From positions 1 through 15,059 of the forward strand of contig CALMMI010000608.1 in NCBI GenBank assembly GCA_937868245.1: a stretch of 15,059 bases of DNA, written 5' to 3'. The notes beneath the pieces are model-generated. The model was not told the origin of the DNA. It did not search any database and saw nothing but the letters and a program-made list of their open reading frames with translations. How positions within the stretch are numbered: the first letter of the stretch is position 1; the number at the start of each line of letters is the position of its first letter. This DNA comes from an uncultured Ignavibacteria bacterium. GTDB taxonomy: Bacteria > Bacteroidota > Ignavibacteria > Kapaibacteriales > UBA961. Positions 7,985 to 15,009 of this stretch are shown piece after piece. Position numbers and translations under genes: made by a program.

Positions 7985-8020
7985 AACGCAACAAGTAACG
8001 CAACAGGTAACGCAACAAGT
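7985..8020. repeat. Three tandem 12-bp repeats upstream of the lyase gene
   Basis: AACGCAACAAGT (7985-7996), AACGCAACAGGT (7997-8008) and AACGCAACAAGT (8009-8020) follow each other without a gap. They lie about 170-205 bases before the lyase start, where the promoter would be expected. They could be spaced protein-binding sites or a simple slippage expansion. Apart from this and the hairpin at 8098-8128, I see nothing in 7829-8157. Confidence 0.75.
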
Positions 8021-8097
8021 CATATATGTAGTTGTTGCCTTACTTTTTGCCTTTTGGTTTGTCTAAATCAAGATGCAATAGTTTGTCCCAAAACAAT

Positions 8098-8128
8098 GTC
8101 CCAAAACTACAGAGTGTAGTTTTGGGAC
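8098..8128. terminator. Hairpin downstream of the small membrane protein gene
   Basis: A perfect 14-bp stem (GTCCCAAAACTACA and its complement) surrounds the 3-base centre GAG, about 30 bases past the stop codon at 8158. A further direct copy of TGTCCCAAAAC precedes it at 8084-8094. The T-rich tail is better on the plus strand (TTTGGTTTTT) than on the minus strand (ATTGTTTT), so the hairpin may work in both directions. Position favours termination of the 8158-8634 gene. Confidence 0.55.
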
Positions 8129-8157
8129 TTTGGTTTTTGAGACTATGAAGGGTAACT

Positions 8158-8634
8158 TTACCCCTGATGAACATCGTTAGCCTGTTTACTCTGCGCGATA
8201 GCTTCTCTCACCCTTTTAGTAAGCCGCCTTTCATAGGGATCGGTTTCCCATGAGAAATGATCTTTCAAGGCTTGCTTGGTGTAGGGATTAAGTGTAAAAA
8301 GAAAGCTCCTGCCGTCAATAAATTTTATCCTGTATATATTTGAAATTACACCTTCAATTTTTTCAAATTGTGAGGCATCAATTGTGATTCCTTTATGAAA
8401 GGCATCTTCCAAATAAAACTCTTTACCCTCAAAATCAATTGCGCGTTGCCTGTAGGTGCTATATACCAATATAGAAATAATCACAGTAAACCCTAAAACA
8501 AGTAAATATTTATTAGGGTCATCCGGACTTGTAATGAAGACGACTATGCATAACCCAATACAAAAAAGTATTGCAAATCCTACTGAAATCAATCCGATAA
8601 CAGGGTGTAGTGTATCAAGTATTTTATTTTTCAT
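8158..8634 (-). CDS. Two-helix membrane protein of unknown function (short paralogue)
   Basis: A 158-residue protein I do not recognise as a named family. It has two likely membrane helices (about residues 12-35 and 43-60), then a soluble region containing FEGKEFYLED (68-77), TIDA (84-87) and RIKFIDGRSFLFTLNP (102-117). A basic, charged C-terminus follows (ALKDHF to the end). The gene downstream of the 8694-9542 gene is its paralogue: both begin MKxKxLD, and the GKEF and DGR-FLF-NP motifs fall at the same residue numbers with no gap. The layout of a helical hairpin followed by a short beta-rich domain recalls bacterial PH-like membrane proteins, but that is only an impression. The genes lie 59 bases apart on the same strand and may be cotranscribed. 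No Shine-Dalgarno sequence precedes the ATG. The C-terminal region of its paralogue is absent here. Confidence 0.75.
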   Translation of the reverse strand: MKNKILDTLHPVIGLISVGFAILFCIGLCIVVFITSPDDPNKYLLVLGFTVIISILVYSTYRQRAIDFEGKEFYLEDAFHKGITIDASQFEKIEGVISNIYRIKFIDGRSFLFTLNPYTKQALKDHFSWETDPYERRLTKRVREAIAQSKQANDVHQG

Positions 8635-8693
8635 AAAAAACCAATGTAATGACTGAAGTAGTCTGATTTGTAAATTTAGTGACGTTCTTTGTA

Positions 8694-9542
8694 TCAGTAC
8701 GTAGGGACTCTCCTAACTGTAAAACTGGTGTCTTTTCTTCTGATATATACAACTGTATCACCTGTTTTTGCAGAAATCGTATCCCCAACATCTACAAGTT
8801 CGAATACTTCTGGATAATAGTGATTTAAATATACTTTTGATTCACTATCGCTTCTCGACTTAATTTCAAGAACTTGTGAATGATGCTCATATTCAATTCT
8901 ATGTTTTTTCATTACTACACCATTAAACTCTTCCGAACGTATCTCATCAATTGTTGATACATCATTATGTTCAAGATACGAGAAAAAAGGTGGGATAACT
9001 GAACAATAAATAAGAATCATAACAACAAATGCCCACAAAAAAGCCTTACTCTTTGATTCTGTGATGCTTGGAGCGTCGATATTCTTGCCGGGATATTCCT
9101 TTTCTATAATTTCATAGAGTTCATTTGTTACTTCAATCTCATAATATACTCTAACTTTATTCAGTGTAACACTTTCAAACAATTCAGTAACGGGATTGTT
9201 GATAAATAGAAAGTACCTGCCATCTGTAAATCGTATTGAATATGCAAACCAAAAAAATGATGTTACCTCTTTGAAGAGAAGTGCATCTATTGTTGTTTCA
9301 TGATTATGAATATCCTTCAATATAAATTCTTTTCCTGTAAAATCTACCCTTCTCAACTTCTTTGATGCAGTAAAAAGTATTATCCATATAATTATTATTG
9401 AGCAATAAAAGGGAATAAGATGAGAGCTTAAGGGATTTGTGAGAAAGCATAGAACAAGAGCCGAAACGTCGTAAATGAGTATAATCCCTATCGGAAACCA
9501 AGCAAACTTCGGGCTTATAGAATCGAGTAGTTTTGACTTCAT
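8694..9542 (-). CDS. Three-helix membrane protein of unknown function (long paralogue)
   Basis: A 282-residue protein of no family I can name. Likely membrane helices lie at about residues 14-35, 43-59 and 167-190. Between helices 2 and 3 is the domain shared with the 158-residue neighbour: FTGKEFILKD (68-77), TIDA (84-87) and SIRFTDGRYFLFINNP (102-117). After helix 3 comes an extra domain (about 195-282) with FNGVVMKKH and VGDTISAKTGDT. This resembles a domain seen in small uncharacterised Bacteroidota proteins that carry FNG-V-K and VGDSI-K motifs; I say this from memory of such sequences, not from a search. The gene is upstream of its paralogue and probably arose by tandem duplication followed by gain or loss of the C-terminal part. 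The ATG at 9542 has no Shine-Dalgarno sequence. Confidence 0.75.
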   Translation of the reverse strand: MKSKLLDSISPKFAWFPIGIILIYDVSALVLCFLTNPLSSHLIPFYCSIIIIWIILFTASKKLRRVDFTGKEFILKDIHNHETTIDALLFKEVTSFFWFAYSIRFTDGRYFLFINNPVTELFESVTLNKVRVYYEIEVTNELYEIIEKEYPGKNIDAPSITESKSKAFLWAFVVMILIYCSVIPPFFSYLEHNDVSTIDEIRSEEFNGVVMKKHRIEYEHHSQVLEIKSRSDSESKVYLNHYYPEVFELVDVGDTISAKTGDTVVYIRRKDTSFTVRRVPTY

Positions 9543-9620
9543 ATATACATCAAATTAAAAATTTGAAACGAAAGTACAAATAAACCAACAATAATAAAAC
9601 TTTAATTGATATCTCTGGGG

Positions 9621-9688
9621 AGTTAGTTCCATAAGTTAGTTCCGAAAGTACAATATATACTTATGGAACTAACTTTCGGAACTAACTT
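9621..9688. repeat. Interleaved inverted repeats (A-B-A'-B')
   Basis: Four arms share the core AGTTAGTTCC or its complement. Arm A (9621-9635) is the exact 15-base complement of A' (9660-9674). Arm B (9633-9648) is the exact 16-base complement of B' (9673-9688). The pairs interleave, so A-A' and B-B' cannot both form as simple nested stems. The alternative B-A' plus A-B' uses the common 10-base core and is nested. The neighbouring bases 9543-9620 are AT-rich with nothing else recognised. Confidence 0.75.
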
Positions 9689-9707
9689 TTGTTGTTTCTC
9701 TTTCTTT

Positions 9708-9853
9708 CTTGGGGTGTTACCCCAAGCTATGGTGTGTGAGGCTTTCAGCCTGCCCTTTAGGGCAAGAAGTGTTTGTTTGTAAAACGTTTTTGCCCGTACA
9801 GAATAGGTTAGCCCAACGGGCTTACACACCATAGCTTGGGGCATCGCCCCAAG
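9708..9853. repeat. REP/BIME-like composite palindromic element
   Basis: The element begins and ends with matching hairpins, CTTGGGGT-GTT-ACCCCAAG (9708-9726) and CTTGGGGC-ATC-GCCCCAAG (9835-9853). Joined to them is a 21-base inverted repeat with one mismatch (9720-9740 against 9821-9841). Inside are the smaller hairpins GGCTTTCAGCC, TGCCCTTTAGGGCA and GCCCAACGGGC. Hairpin pairs of this kind resemble the REP/BIME elements mobilised by REP-associated tyrosine transposases. No transposase gene is in the window, so any mobilising enzyme would act in trans. The open frame that crosses it is not a gene. Confidence 0.65.
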
Positions 9854-9878
9854 ACGAATAACCCATTTCTCACATACA

Positions 9879-9919
9879 AAAAACCCTTGCCACCTTCAAA
9901 AAAGGGGACAAGGGTTTTT
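9879..9919 (-). terminator. Intrinsic terminator of the 1080-residue T9SS protein gene
   Basis: AAAAACCCTTG (9879-9889) pairs with CAAGGGTTTTT (9909-9919), with extra CCTT/AAGG pairing possible inside. It lies 60 bases past the stop codon at 9980. On the minus strand the stem ends in six T, and on the plus strand in TTTTTATA, so it can work in both directions and isolates the gene from the repeats beyond. Confidence 0.85.
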
Positions 9920-9979
9920 ATAATCTAACACGAATTGTGTTTTTTCAATACTGTCTCCTTTGAGAGGAGATGAACGCTA

Positions 9980-12900
9980 TTATTTTACAACACTCACTGT
10001 AACTGAGCTTGTTGAATTGTCAACAGTCAATCGAACAACATATACACCAACAGGGATTTGAGTTGTATTCCAGTTGAAGCTGTGTGAACCAGATACAACA
10101 TTGCTTTCGTTCATTGAATACACTTGCTGACCTGTTACAGAATATACGGTAAGTGCCACATTGTGTGCTGCATTTGCAATAGTAAAGTTCACTGTTGCTG
10201 ATGCTTGTACAGGGTTTGGAGTAACTGCATCAAGAGTAAATCCTGATGGGTTGTTACCTTCTTGTACACCTGTTGAAGTTTCAGTTGTAAAGCTCCATAC
10301 TTCTGTCCATTCGCTGTTTCCACCACCGTTGGTAGCTGCTACTCTCCAGTAATAAACAGTGTTTGCTGCCAAGCCTTTTGCTTCGTATGTATTGGTTGCA
10401 ACGTTTGGCTCGTCGATGATTGTTGAGCTGAAATCGGATGAAGTTGATACTTGAAGTTTATAACCTGTAACTGTTGCGCCTGTTGTAGGTGCAGCCCATT
10501 TCAAAGTTGTTACAGCAATTGATTGCTTATCCGATTTGTTTGCCGGAAGTACTAATGATGGAGAAGCAGGTGCTGCCGGAGCTAATGTGAATTTCCATGT
10601 GTCCGACCAGCTGCCTTCGCCTGTTGTGTTTTCGCCGCTTACACGCCAGAAGTATGTTTTCTCGCGTTGTAAGCCTGTAGCTGCGTATGATGCGGTTGCA
10701 ATGTCTTTCTTGTCGAGAACGATAGTTGTAAATGCATCGTTTTCTGAAACTTGCAAATGATATGTAAGCACATTTTCAGCCGGTTTCCATTGGAAATCAA
10801 ATGTAAGAGCTTGATTCATTGCATTGTTTGCTGGTGATTGAAGAACAGGAGTTCCGGCTAATTGAGCTGTACCTGTAGAAAATCTCCAAACGGTTGACCA
10901 TGCACTTGTTCCGTTATCGGTGCTGGTTGCTTGCACTCTCCAGTAATAGATTGCATTTATAGACATATCTTTTACTGTGAGTTCAGTTGCTGTTATGTTT
11001 TGCTCATCAACGATTGAAGTTGCAAATGTTTTATCGGTAGAGAATTGTACACGATATGAACTCGCACCGTCAACAGCAAGCCATTTCAATTTTGTATTTG
11101 CTAACGAAACATTCAATGAATTGTTCGCAGGAGAAACAAGTGCCGCGCTTGCGATAGTTGTTCTGAAACTGCGGACAGGAGACCAAGCGATAGCAACACC
11201 TGTGCTACTTAACGGACGTACACGCCAGAAGTATGTGGTGTTGTTCTTAAGACCTTCGTATGAACCGAATTCAGTAGTGTTGTTACCGATTTTTGATTGA
11301 TCATTGATGATAGTGCTGAACAATTCATCTGTTGCAATCTGTACTTGATACACAACACGTTCCCCTGATGAAACCCAAGCAAGTGTAGTCGGTATCGGCT
11401 GACCTTTTGCTTTGTCTGCAGGTAATACACCTACTGTTGGAGCTACGATTGTAGAGAATGTACGTACTAACGACCAACCGCTGTTTCCTGAAGTTGCACT
11501 TACTGCACGCACACGCCAGAAGTAAATAGTATTACTTGCTAAATCACTGATTGTTTGTGATAATGTTGGGTATGTTTTGTTGAGGAAAAGTGTATTGTTA
11601 AATGAACCGTCGGTAGAAATCTGAAGATTATATTGCACATCGCCGTCAACCGGTGCCCATTGGAAGAATGTACTTGATGGTAAATCAACTCTACCATCAA
11701 GAGGCAACGAAAGAAGCGGGGTAGCGATAATAGTAGTAAAGTTGCGGGTTTCGCTCCAGTCGCTGTTTTCACCGTCAGGAGTACTTACTTTAACTCTCCA
11801 GAAATATTTGGTATTGTTCAATAGGTTGCTTGCAAGATAAGTTGCGTCTTTTACGTTGTTGTTTTGATTCACAATAATTGTAAAATCTGCATCCGATGCA
11901 ATTTGTATCAAATAATGATCAACACCGGCTATCGCTTTCCATGTTAACGTTGCAGGGTTGGTAATGTATGTTTCACCGTTTGCAGGAGATATAAGTGTTG
12001 TAGGGGCAAGAATAGTACGGAAACTCCATACATCTGACCAGTTGCTTGTTCCACTTGTGTTTGATGCTTCCACTCTCCAGAAATAGGTAGTATAGTTTTC
12101 CAATACCGGCATGGACATAAAGTTTGCACCTGTGGTTTTTTCGGTAACTACTGTACCAAATGTATTGCTTTTTGAAAGCTGTACATGATAAGTACTTGCA
12201 CCAACTGAGTTATTCCAAATTAAAGTTGAATTTTCAGTTGCGATTCCTTTTGAACCATCAGCAGGAGTTGCAAGAGTTGGAACAGGAGGAGGAGGATTTG
12301 TAGTTGTAAAGCTATAAACATCCGACCATTGGCTGGTTGAGCTTGAACCGTTTGTCATTACTCTCCAGTAATATGAACTGACATAGTCGAGAGGACCTAC
12401 GGTAACTGTAACACCTGTTTGTGTCTTTTCAAAAATTACATCCTTGAAATTAGGGTCGGTTGCCACTTGTACTGTATAGTCCATTGCACAACCTGCTGCT
12501 TGCCATGTTAAGTTCGGAGATAGGATAACATTGCTTTCGTTATTGGTAGGAGTAGATAACATAGGAGCGGAAAGTTCTGCTCCTGAAAGGAAAATCTGAA
12601 TATCATCAATTCCCACACCATCATATTCTGCCTTGCCGTCTGATCTCATAACAAAACGCAGACGAACATTGCTGCTGCCTGCTGCTCCTGATAGGAGATG
12701 TTCTGCATATTCCCAGTCTGTGTTATATTGTTGATCACCACCCCATACTTCGATAAATTCGCCTTGTCCGGCATCTTTCCAACCTTGATACCATGCTGTG
12801 CCTGTGCCTTCACCGCCAAGTTTTTGCCATGCACCGCCGTCAATAGAGATTTCCAACCAATGGAAATCATAATTATCCTGCAAAAAATAGGTATGGTTAA

Positions 12901-13222
12901 ACCCTATGTACGGATCACTTGTAAAGCACGACATATCAAATGAAGGTGATTCCAAATAGGAATACTCATCTGCATTATATGAACTGCCTAAACTTGTTAC
13001 CCAGCTGTTATCACCACCTGCAGGACGGTTAATAAACTTTTTGGATGGATACCCTAACTCCCATGAGGAGTTGGTACCATTGCCGAACCAACCTCCGTCA
13101 CCCTTTTCAAAATCCTCGTAATACGAGGGAAACACGTTTGTTTGTGCCTGGACCGATTGAGTATAGTATCCGGCAGATACCAATACGGCAAGCACAACAA
13201 AAAATTGAGAAATATACTTCAT
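9980..13222 (-). CDS. T9SS-secreted multidomain protein with eight FN3-like repeats
   Basis: A 1080-residue secreted protein. Residues 1-26 are a signal peptide (cleavage likely after VQA). Residues about 33-213 form a jelly-roll-like domain of the MAM/choice-of-anchor J kind, starting YYEDFEKGDGGW and ending GVGIDDIQIFL. Eight fibronectin-III-like repeats follow, at about 217-307, 314-404, 407-498, 500-593, 595-690, 692-784, 791-880 and 886-981. Each has the YYWRV or YFWRV strand and a W-S-x-x-x-x-F-x-T ending. Residues 1003-1080 are a T9SS type A sorting domain (PNPVQASATVNF, then IPVGVYVVRL). No enzyme domain is visible, so the likely role is adhesion, matrix binding or a structural part of the cell surface. 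The repeats have diverged far more than those of the lyase encoded at 1444-7815. The start is fixed by AAAGGAG five bases upstream. The gene has its own terminator and about 540 bases upstream of it without a gene. Confidence 0.9.
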   Translation of the reverse strand: MKYISQFFVVLAVLVSAGYYTQSVQAQTNVFPSYYEDFEKGDGGWFGNGTNSSWELGYPSKKFINRPAGGDNSWVTSLGSSYNADEYSYLESPSFDMSCFTSDPYIGFNHTYFLQDNYDFHWLEISIDGGAWQKLGGEGTGTAWYQGWKDAGQGEFIEVWGGDQQYNTDWEYAEHLLSGAAGSSNVRLRFVMRSDGKAEYDGVGIDDIQIFLSGAELSAPMLSTPTNNESNVILSPNLTWQAAGCAMDYTVQVATDPNFKDVIFEKTQTGVTVTVGPLDYVSSYYWRVMTNGSSSTSQWSDVYSFTTTNPPPPVPTLATPADGSKGIATENSTLIWNNSVGASTYHVQLSKSNTFGTVVTEKTTGANFMSMPVLENYTTYFWRVEASNTSGTSNWSDVWSFRTILAPTTLISPANGETYITNPATLTWKAIAGVDHYLIQIASDADFTIIVNQNNNVKDATYLASNLLNNTKYFWRVKVSTPDGENSDWSETRNFTTIIATPLLSLPLDGRVDLPSSTFFQWAPVDGDVQYNLQISTDGSFNNTLFLNKTYPTLSQTISDLASNTIYFWRVRAVSATSGNSGWSLVRTFSTIVAPTVGVLPADKAKGQPIPTTLAWVSSGERVVYQVQIATDELFSTIINDQSKIGNNTTEFGSYEGLKNNTTYFWRVRPLSSTGVAIAWSPVRSFRTTIASAALVSPANNSLNVSLANTKLKWLAVDGASSYRVQFSTDKTFATSIVDEQNITATELTVKDMSINAIYYWRVQATSTDNGTSAWSTVWRFSTGTAQLAGTPVLQSPANNAMNQALTFDFQWKPAENVLTYHLQVSENDAFTTIVLDKKDIATASYAATGLQREKTYFWRVSGENTTGEGSWSDTWKFTLAPAAPASPSLVLPANKSDKQSIAVTTLKWAAPTTGATVTGYKLQVSTSSDFSSTIIDEPNVATNTYEAKGLAANTVYYWRVAATNGGGNSEWTEVWSFTTETSTGVQEGNNPSGFTLDAVTPNPVQASATVNFTIANAAHNVALTVYSVTGQQVYSMNESNVVSGSHSFNWNTTQIPVGVYVVRLTVDNSTSSVTVSVVK

Positions 13223-13227
13223 GACGA

Positions 13228-13234
13228 CTCCTTT
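13228..13234 (-). promoter_or_regulatory. Ribosome binding site of the 1080-residue protein gene
   Basis: AAAGGAG on the minus strand lies five bases before the ATG at 13222 and confirms the start. Confidence 0.8.
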
Positions 13235-13548
13235 AAATAAGGGTGAATAAACAGTAAACTGTTTGAAAATAAAATGAATGTGTAGTCGGAATTGGCGATT
13301 TTGGTCGTAGCTCCTTTGTGAAAAGACAATGAGAATGTAGAATCCTTACTCATTGTGGAAAAATATTATGAGAAGAGTTTATAGTAGAAGGTGAGCAAAG
13401 GAGGTGTTTCAGGAAAATAGCCGAACGCAAAACGAGGCAGTAAAAAGAGACACAACAAGTCGGTTCTGTACGTATTGTGTTAATTATGGCATTACTTATA
13501 CCTTTTGATGAATGACATATTATTGATAGTGAATTAAATTAAGAGTCC
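13235..13548 (-). promoter_or_regulatory. Leader region of the 1080-residue protein gene
   Basis: No coding frame is credible here. A small palindrome, AAACAG-TAAA-CTGTTT, lies at 13249-13264. A wider inverted repeat, ACAATGAG (13326-13333) and CTCATTGT (13349-13356), has a 15-base spacer. Either might be an operator or a 5'-UTR hairpin. I cannot identify a promoter with confidence. Confidence 0.3.
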
Positions 13549-13641
13549 TGTCATGCTGAACTCGATTCAGCATCTCCGCTTGTACGTCGAAAAAGCACGA
13601 CCAGACAGCATCGGAGACCCTGAATCGAGTTCAGGGTGACA
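13549..13641. repeat. Paired REP-like palindromes with compensatory variation
   Basis: Two 30-base arms (13549-13578 and 13612-13641) are complementary except at six positions. Each arm is itself a hairpin: ATGCTGAA-CTCGA-TTCAGCAT on the left and ACCCTGAA-TCGAG-TTCAGGGT on the right. The differing bases (TGC/GCA against CCC/GGG) change together on both sides of each hairpin, so pairing is kept. The 33-base spacer carries no gene. This is the layout of a BIME, an inverted pair of REP sequences. It sits between the anti-sigma gene and the next gene downstream. Nothing else stands out in 13642-13759. Confidence 0.75.
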
Positions 13642-13759
13642 TGGTGCATATATCTTATTCCTATGGCATTGCATTGTTTTTCAGCAGACTCTTTGGCTGT
13701 CATGAACTGAAAATTGATTATTTCTGTAGGTGAAAGTTTGGTTGAAGACGAACGTTACA

Positions 13760-14311
13760 CTACCTAATCCTCAAAAATCGCTTCTTAGCAGCAATGTCAA
13801 CAGTCCAAAGCAATAATCCTGCAAACACCATCATCAAAAGGGAGCCTAAGTTCTTAACAGGAAAAAGCGATGCAACTGATGTAAAAAAATCGGTAATATA
13901 ATGCATACTACTCATCATCCAATCCGAATACCCATGCAAGATATGCTTAATTTCCGACGGTTTGGATATAACTATTTGCTTTTGAGGAACGGATGCGATG
14001 AACACCCCGAGAGTGATGATTATGCTCACTGCAACCAACCATTTTGTACCGATTTGCTTGATAAAGCTTGGGCTTCTTTCCGCCGAGGGGGCAGGTTCGT
14101 TCATAACCATGTTCATCAATGCAGTAGAAAAAGCAGGTGATGGTTCTGAAACCGGACTTTCCTGGAGAATGGAGGTAATCGAACGGTGCTGTTCCACTTC
14201 TTTACGGCAAACGGGGCACTCCTGCAGATGAACTGCAATCCTTCGCGATTCTGCAGAGTCCGTACTACCGTCGATGTATTCGAAAATCTGTTCTATCGAT
14301 AAATGCTTCAT
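13760..14311 (-). CDS. Zinc-finger (zf-HC2) anti-sigma factor, membrane-bound
   Basis: A 183-residue anti-sigma factor that should hold the sigma factor encoded just upstream at the membrane. The N-terminal domain has the anti-sigma zinc motif H28-x3-C32-x2-C35 (VHLQECPVCRKEV). A Pro/Ser-rich stretch follows, then a first membrane helix (about 90-107). A region of about 45 residues should be periplasmic, followed by a second helix (about 155-172) and a short basic tail (KKRFLRIR). The small outer part gives no hint of the signal sensed. The ATG at 14311 was chosen; a TTG at 14320 would add three residues and neither has a Shine-Dalgarno sequence. The gene begins 16 bases after the sigma stop codon, so the two are very probably one operon and translationally coupled, as is usual for ECF sigma/anti-sigma pairs. 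Confidence 0.88.
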   Translation of the reverse strand: MKHLSIEQIFEYIDGSTDSAESRRIAVHLQECPVCRKEVEQHRSITSILQESPVSEPSPAFSTALMNMVMNEPAPSAERSPSFIKQIGTKWLVAVSIIITLGVFIASVPQKQIVISKPSEIKHILHGYSDWMMSSMHYITDFFTSVASLFPVKNLGSLLMMVFAGLLLWTVDIAAKKRFLRIR

Positions 14312-14327
14312 TGTAGTCAACTAACTA

Positions 14328-14900
14328 TTAGAAATTTGTAGTAAACTTGCCGTCGGACAGCTTTTTTGAAAGTGCTTCCCGAAGCATCATACGCCCCCGG
14401 AATAGACGTGTCTTTACAGTTCCCAGTGGCAAACCTGTTACATGGGTAATCTCGTCGTATCTCAGCTGCTGAACGAAAAAAAGCGTAAGTACTGATGAAT
14501 ATTCCACCGGCAAACGCTCTATTTCACGATGTATCAGGGTAGTATCCTCATTATCCTGCATTATTTCATCAGGAGTATCTAATTTGGAGGTAATGGTACT
14601 CTCCATATCATCCACACTCAACGATTGTAGTATGGAAGCACCTCGTTTTTCCAGTGCAGATGCACACACATTATAAACAATACGGTAAAACCATGTAGAA
14701 AAATTAGCTTTCCCCTCGAACGTACCAAGCGCACGGTACACACGCAGAAAAGCATCTTGTAGTGCTTCTTCGGCGTCTTCACGGTTTTTGAGCATTCTGA
14801 GCGCAAGAGTCATTGCTTTCGACTGATGACGTTCCACAAGCAATGAAAATGTACGAATGTCGCCGCTGAGTATTTTTTTGATAATCTCGTGTTCTTTCAT
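14328..14900 (-). CDS. ECF-family RNA polymerase sigma factor
   Basis: A 190-residue sigma-70-family factor with only regions 2 and 4, as in the ECF group. Region 2 covers about residues 20-88, with DAEEALQDAFLRVYRAL (42-58) for core polymerase binding and -10 contact, and FSTWFYRIVYNVC (67-79). Region 4 covers about 125-178, with LPVEYSSVLTLFFVQQLRYDE and the helix-turn-helix GLPLGTVKTRLFRGR, which should contact the -35 element. The length is normal for the family. It is followed by its anti-sigma gene, which suggests release on an envelope signal. The subgroup and target promoters cannot be told from this sequence; the T9SS cargo genes downstream are possible but unproven targets. The ATG at 14900 has no Shine-Dalgarno sequence. 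Confidence 0.95.
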   Translation of the reverse strand: MKEHEIIKKILSGDIRTFSLLVERHQSKAMTLALRMLKNREDAEEALQDAFLRVYRALGTFEGKANFSTWFYRIVYNVCASALEKRGASILQSLSVDDMESTITSKLDTPDEIMQDNEDTTLIHREIERLPVEYSSVLTLFFVQQLRYDEITHVTGLPLGTVKTRLFRGRMMLREALSKKLSDGKFTTNF

Positions 14901-14931
14901 GCAGGGGTAGGATAGCCGTAGTTAGCGATGG

Positions 14932-15009
14932 TCAATCTACAGAACAATCGGAGGAGACGATACCAAAACACAGCATTACCAATGCAATAATGCGATAAAG
15001 ATGTTTCAT
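14932..15009 (-). CDS. Possible small hydrophobic peptide upstream of the sigma factor
   Basis: A 25-codon frame starts at the ATG at 15009 and ends 31 bases before the sigma start. It reads MKHLYRIIALVMLCFG and then IVSSDCSVD. This looks like a basic start plus a hydrophobic segment, with a Cys near the end as in a poor lipobox, but Asp stands before the Cys. No Shine-Dalgarno sequence precedes it. It may be a real leader or small membrane peptide, the remnant of a lipoprotein gene, or chance. Confidence is low. Confidence 0.25.
   Translation of the reverse strand: MKHLYRIIALVMLCFGIVSSDCSVD

Noticed and set aside
7812..8018. 68-codon minus-strand frame whose stop overlaps the lyase ATG
   Set aside because: The start lies in the 12-bp repeats, which give the LLRY repetition. 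Composition is unlike a protein and the lyase has its own GGAGG, so coupling is not needed. The ATGA overlap is probably chance.
7985..8020. Possible CRISPR array from the 12-bp repeats
   Set aside because: The units are contiguous, without spacers, and far too short; no cas gene is present.
9623..9844. 73-codon minus-strand frame through the repeats
   Set aside because: It runs through the REP-like hairpins and the interleaved repeat; its sequence is explained by the palindromes and it has no Shine-Dalgarno site.
14312..14320. TTG start for the anti-sigma factor
   Set aside because: It adds only three residues, has no ribosome binding site, and the ATG at 14311 gives the normal N-terminus for the family; it cannot be fully excluded.
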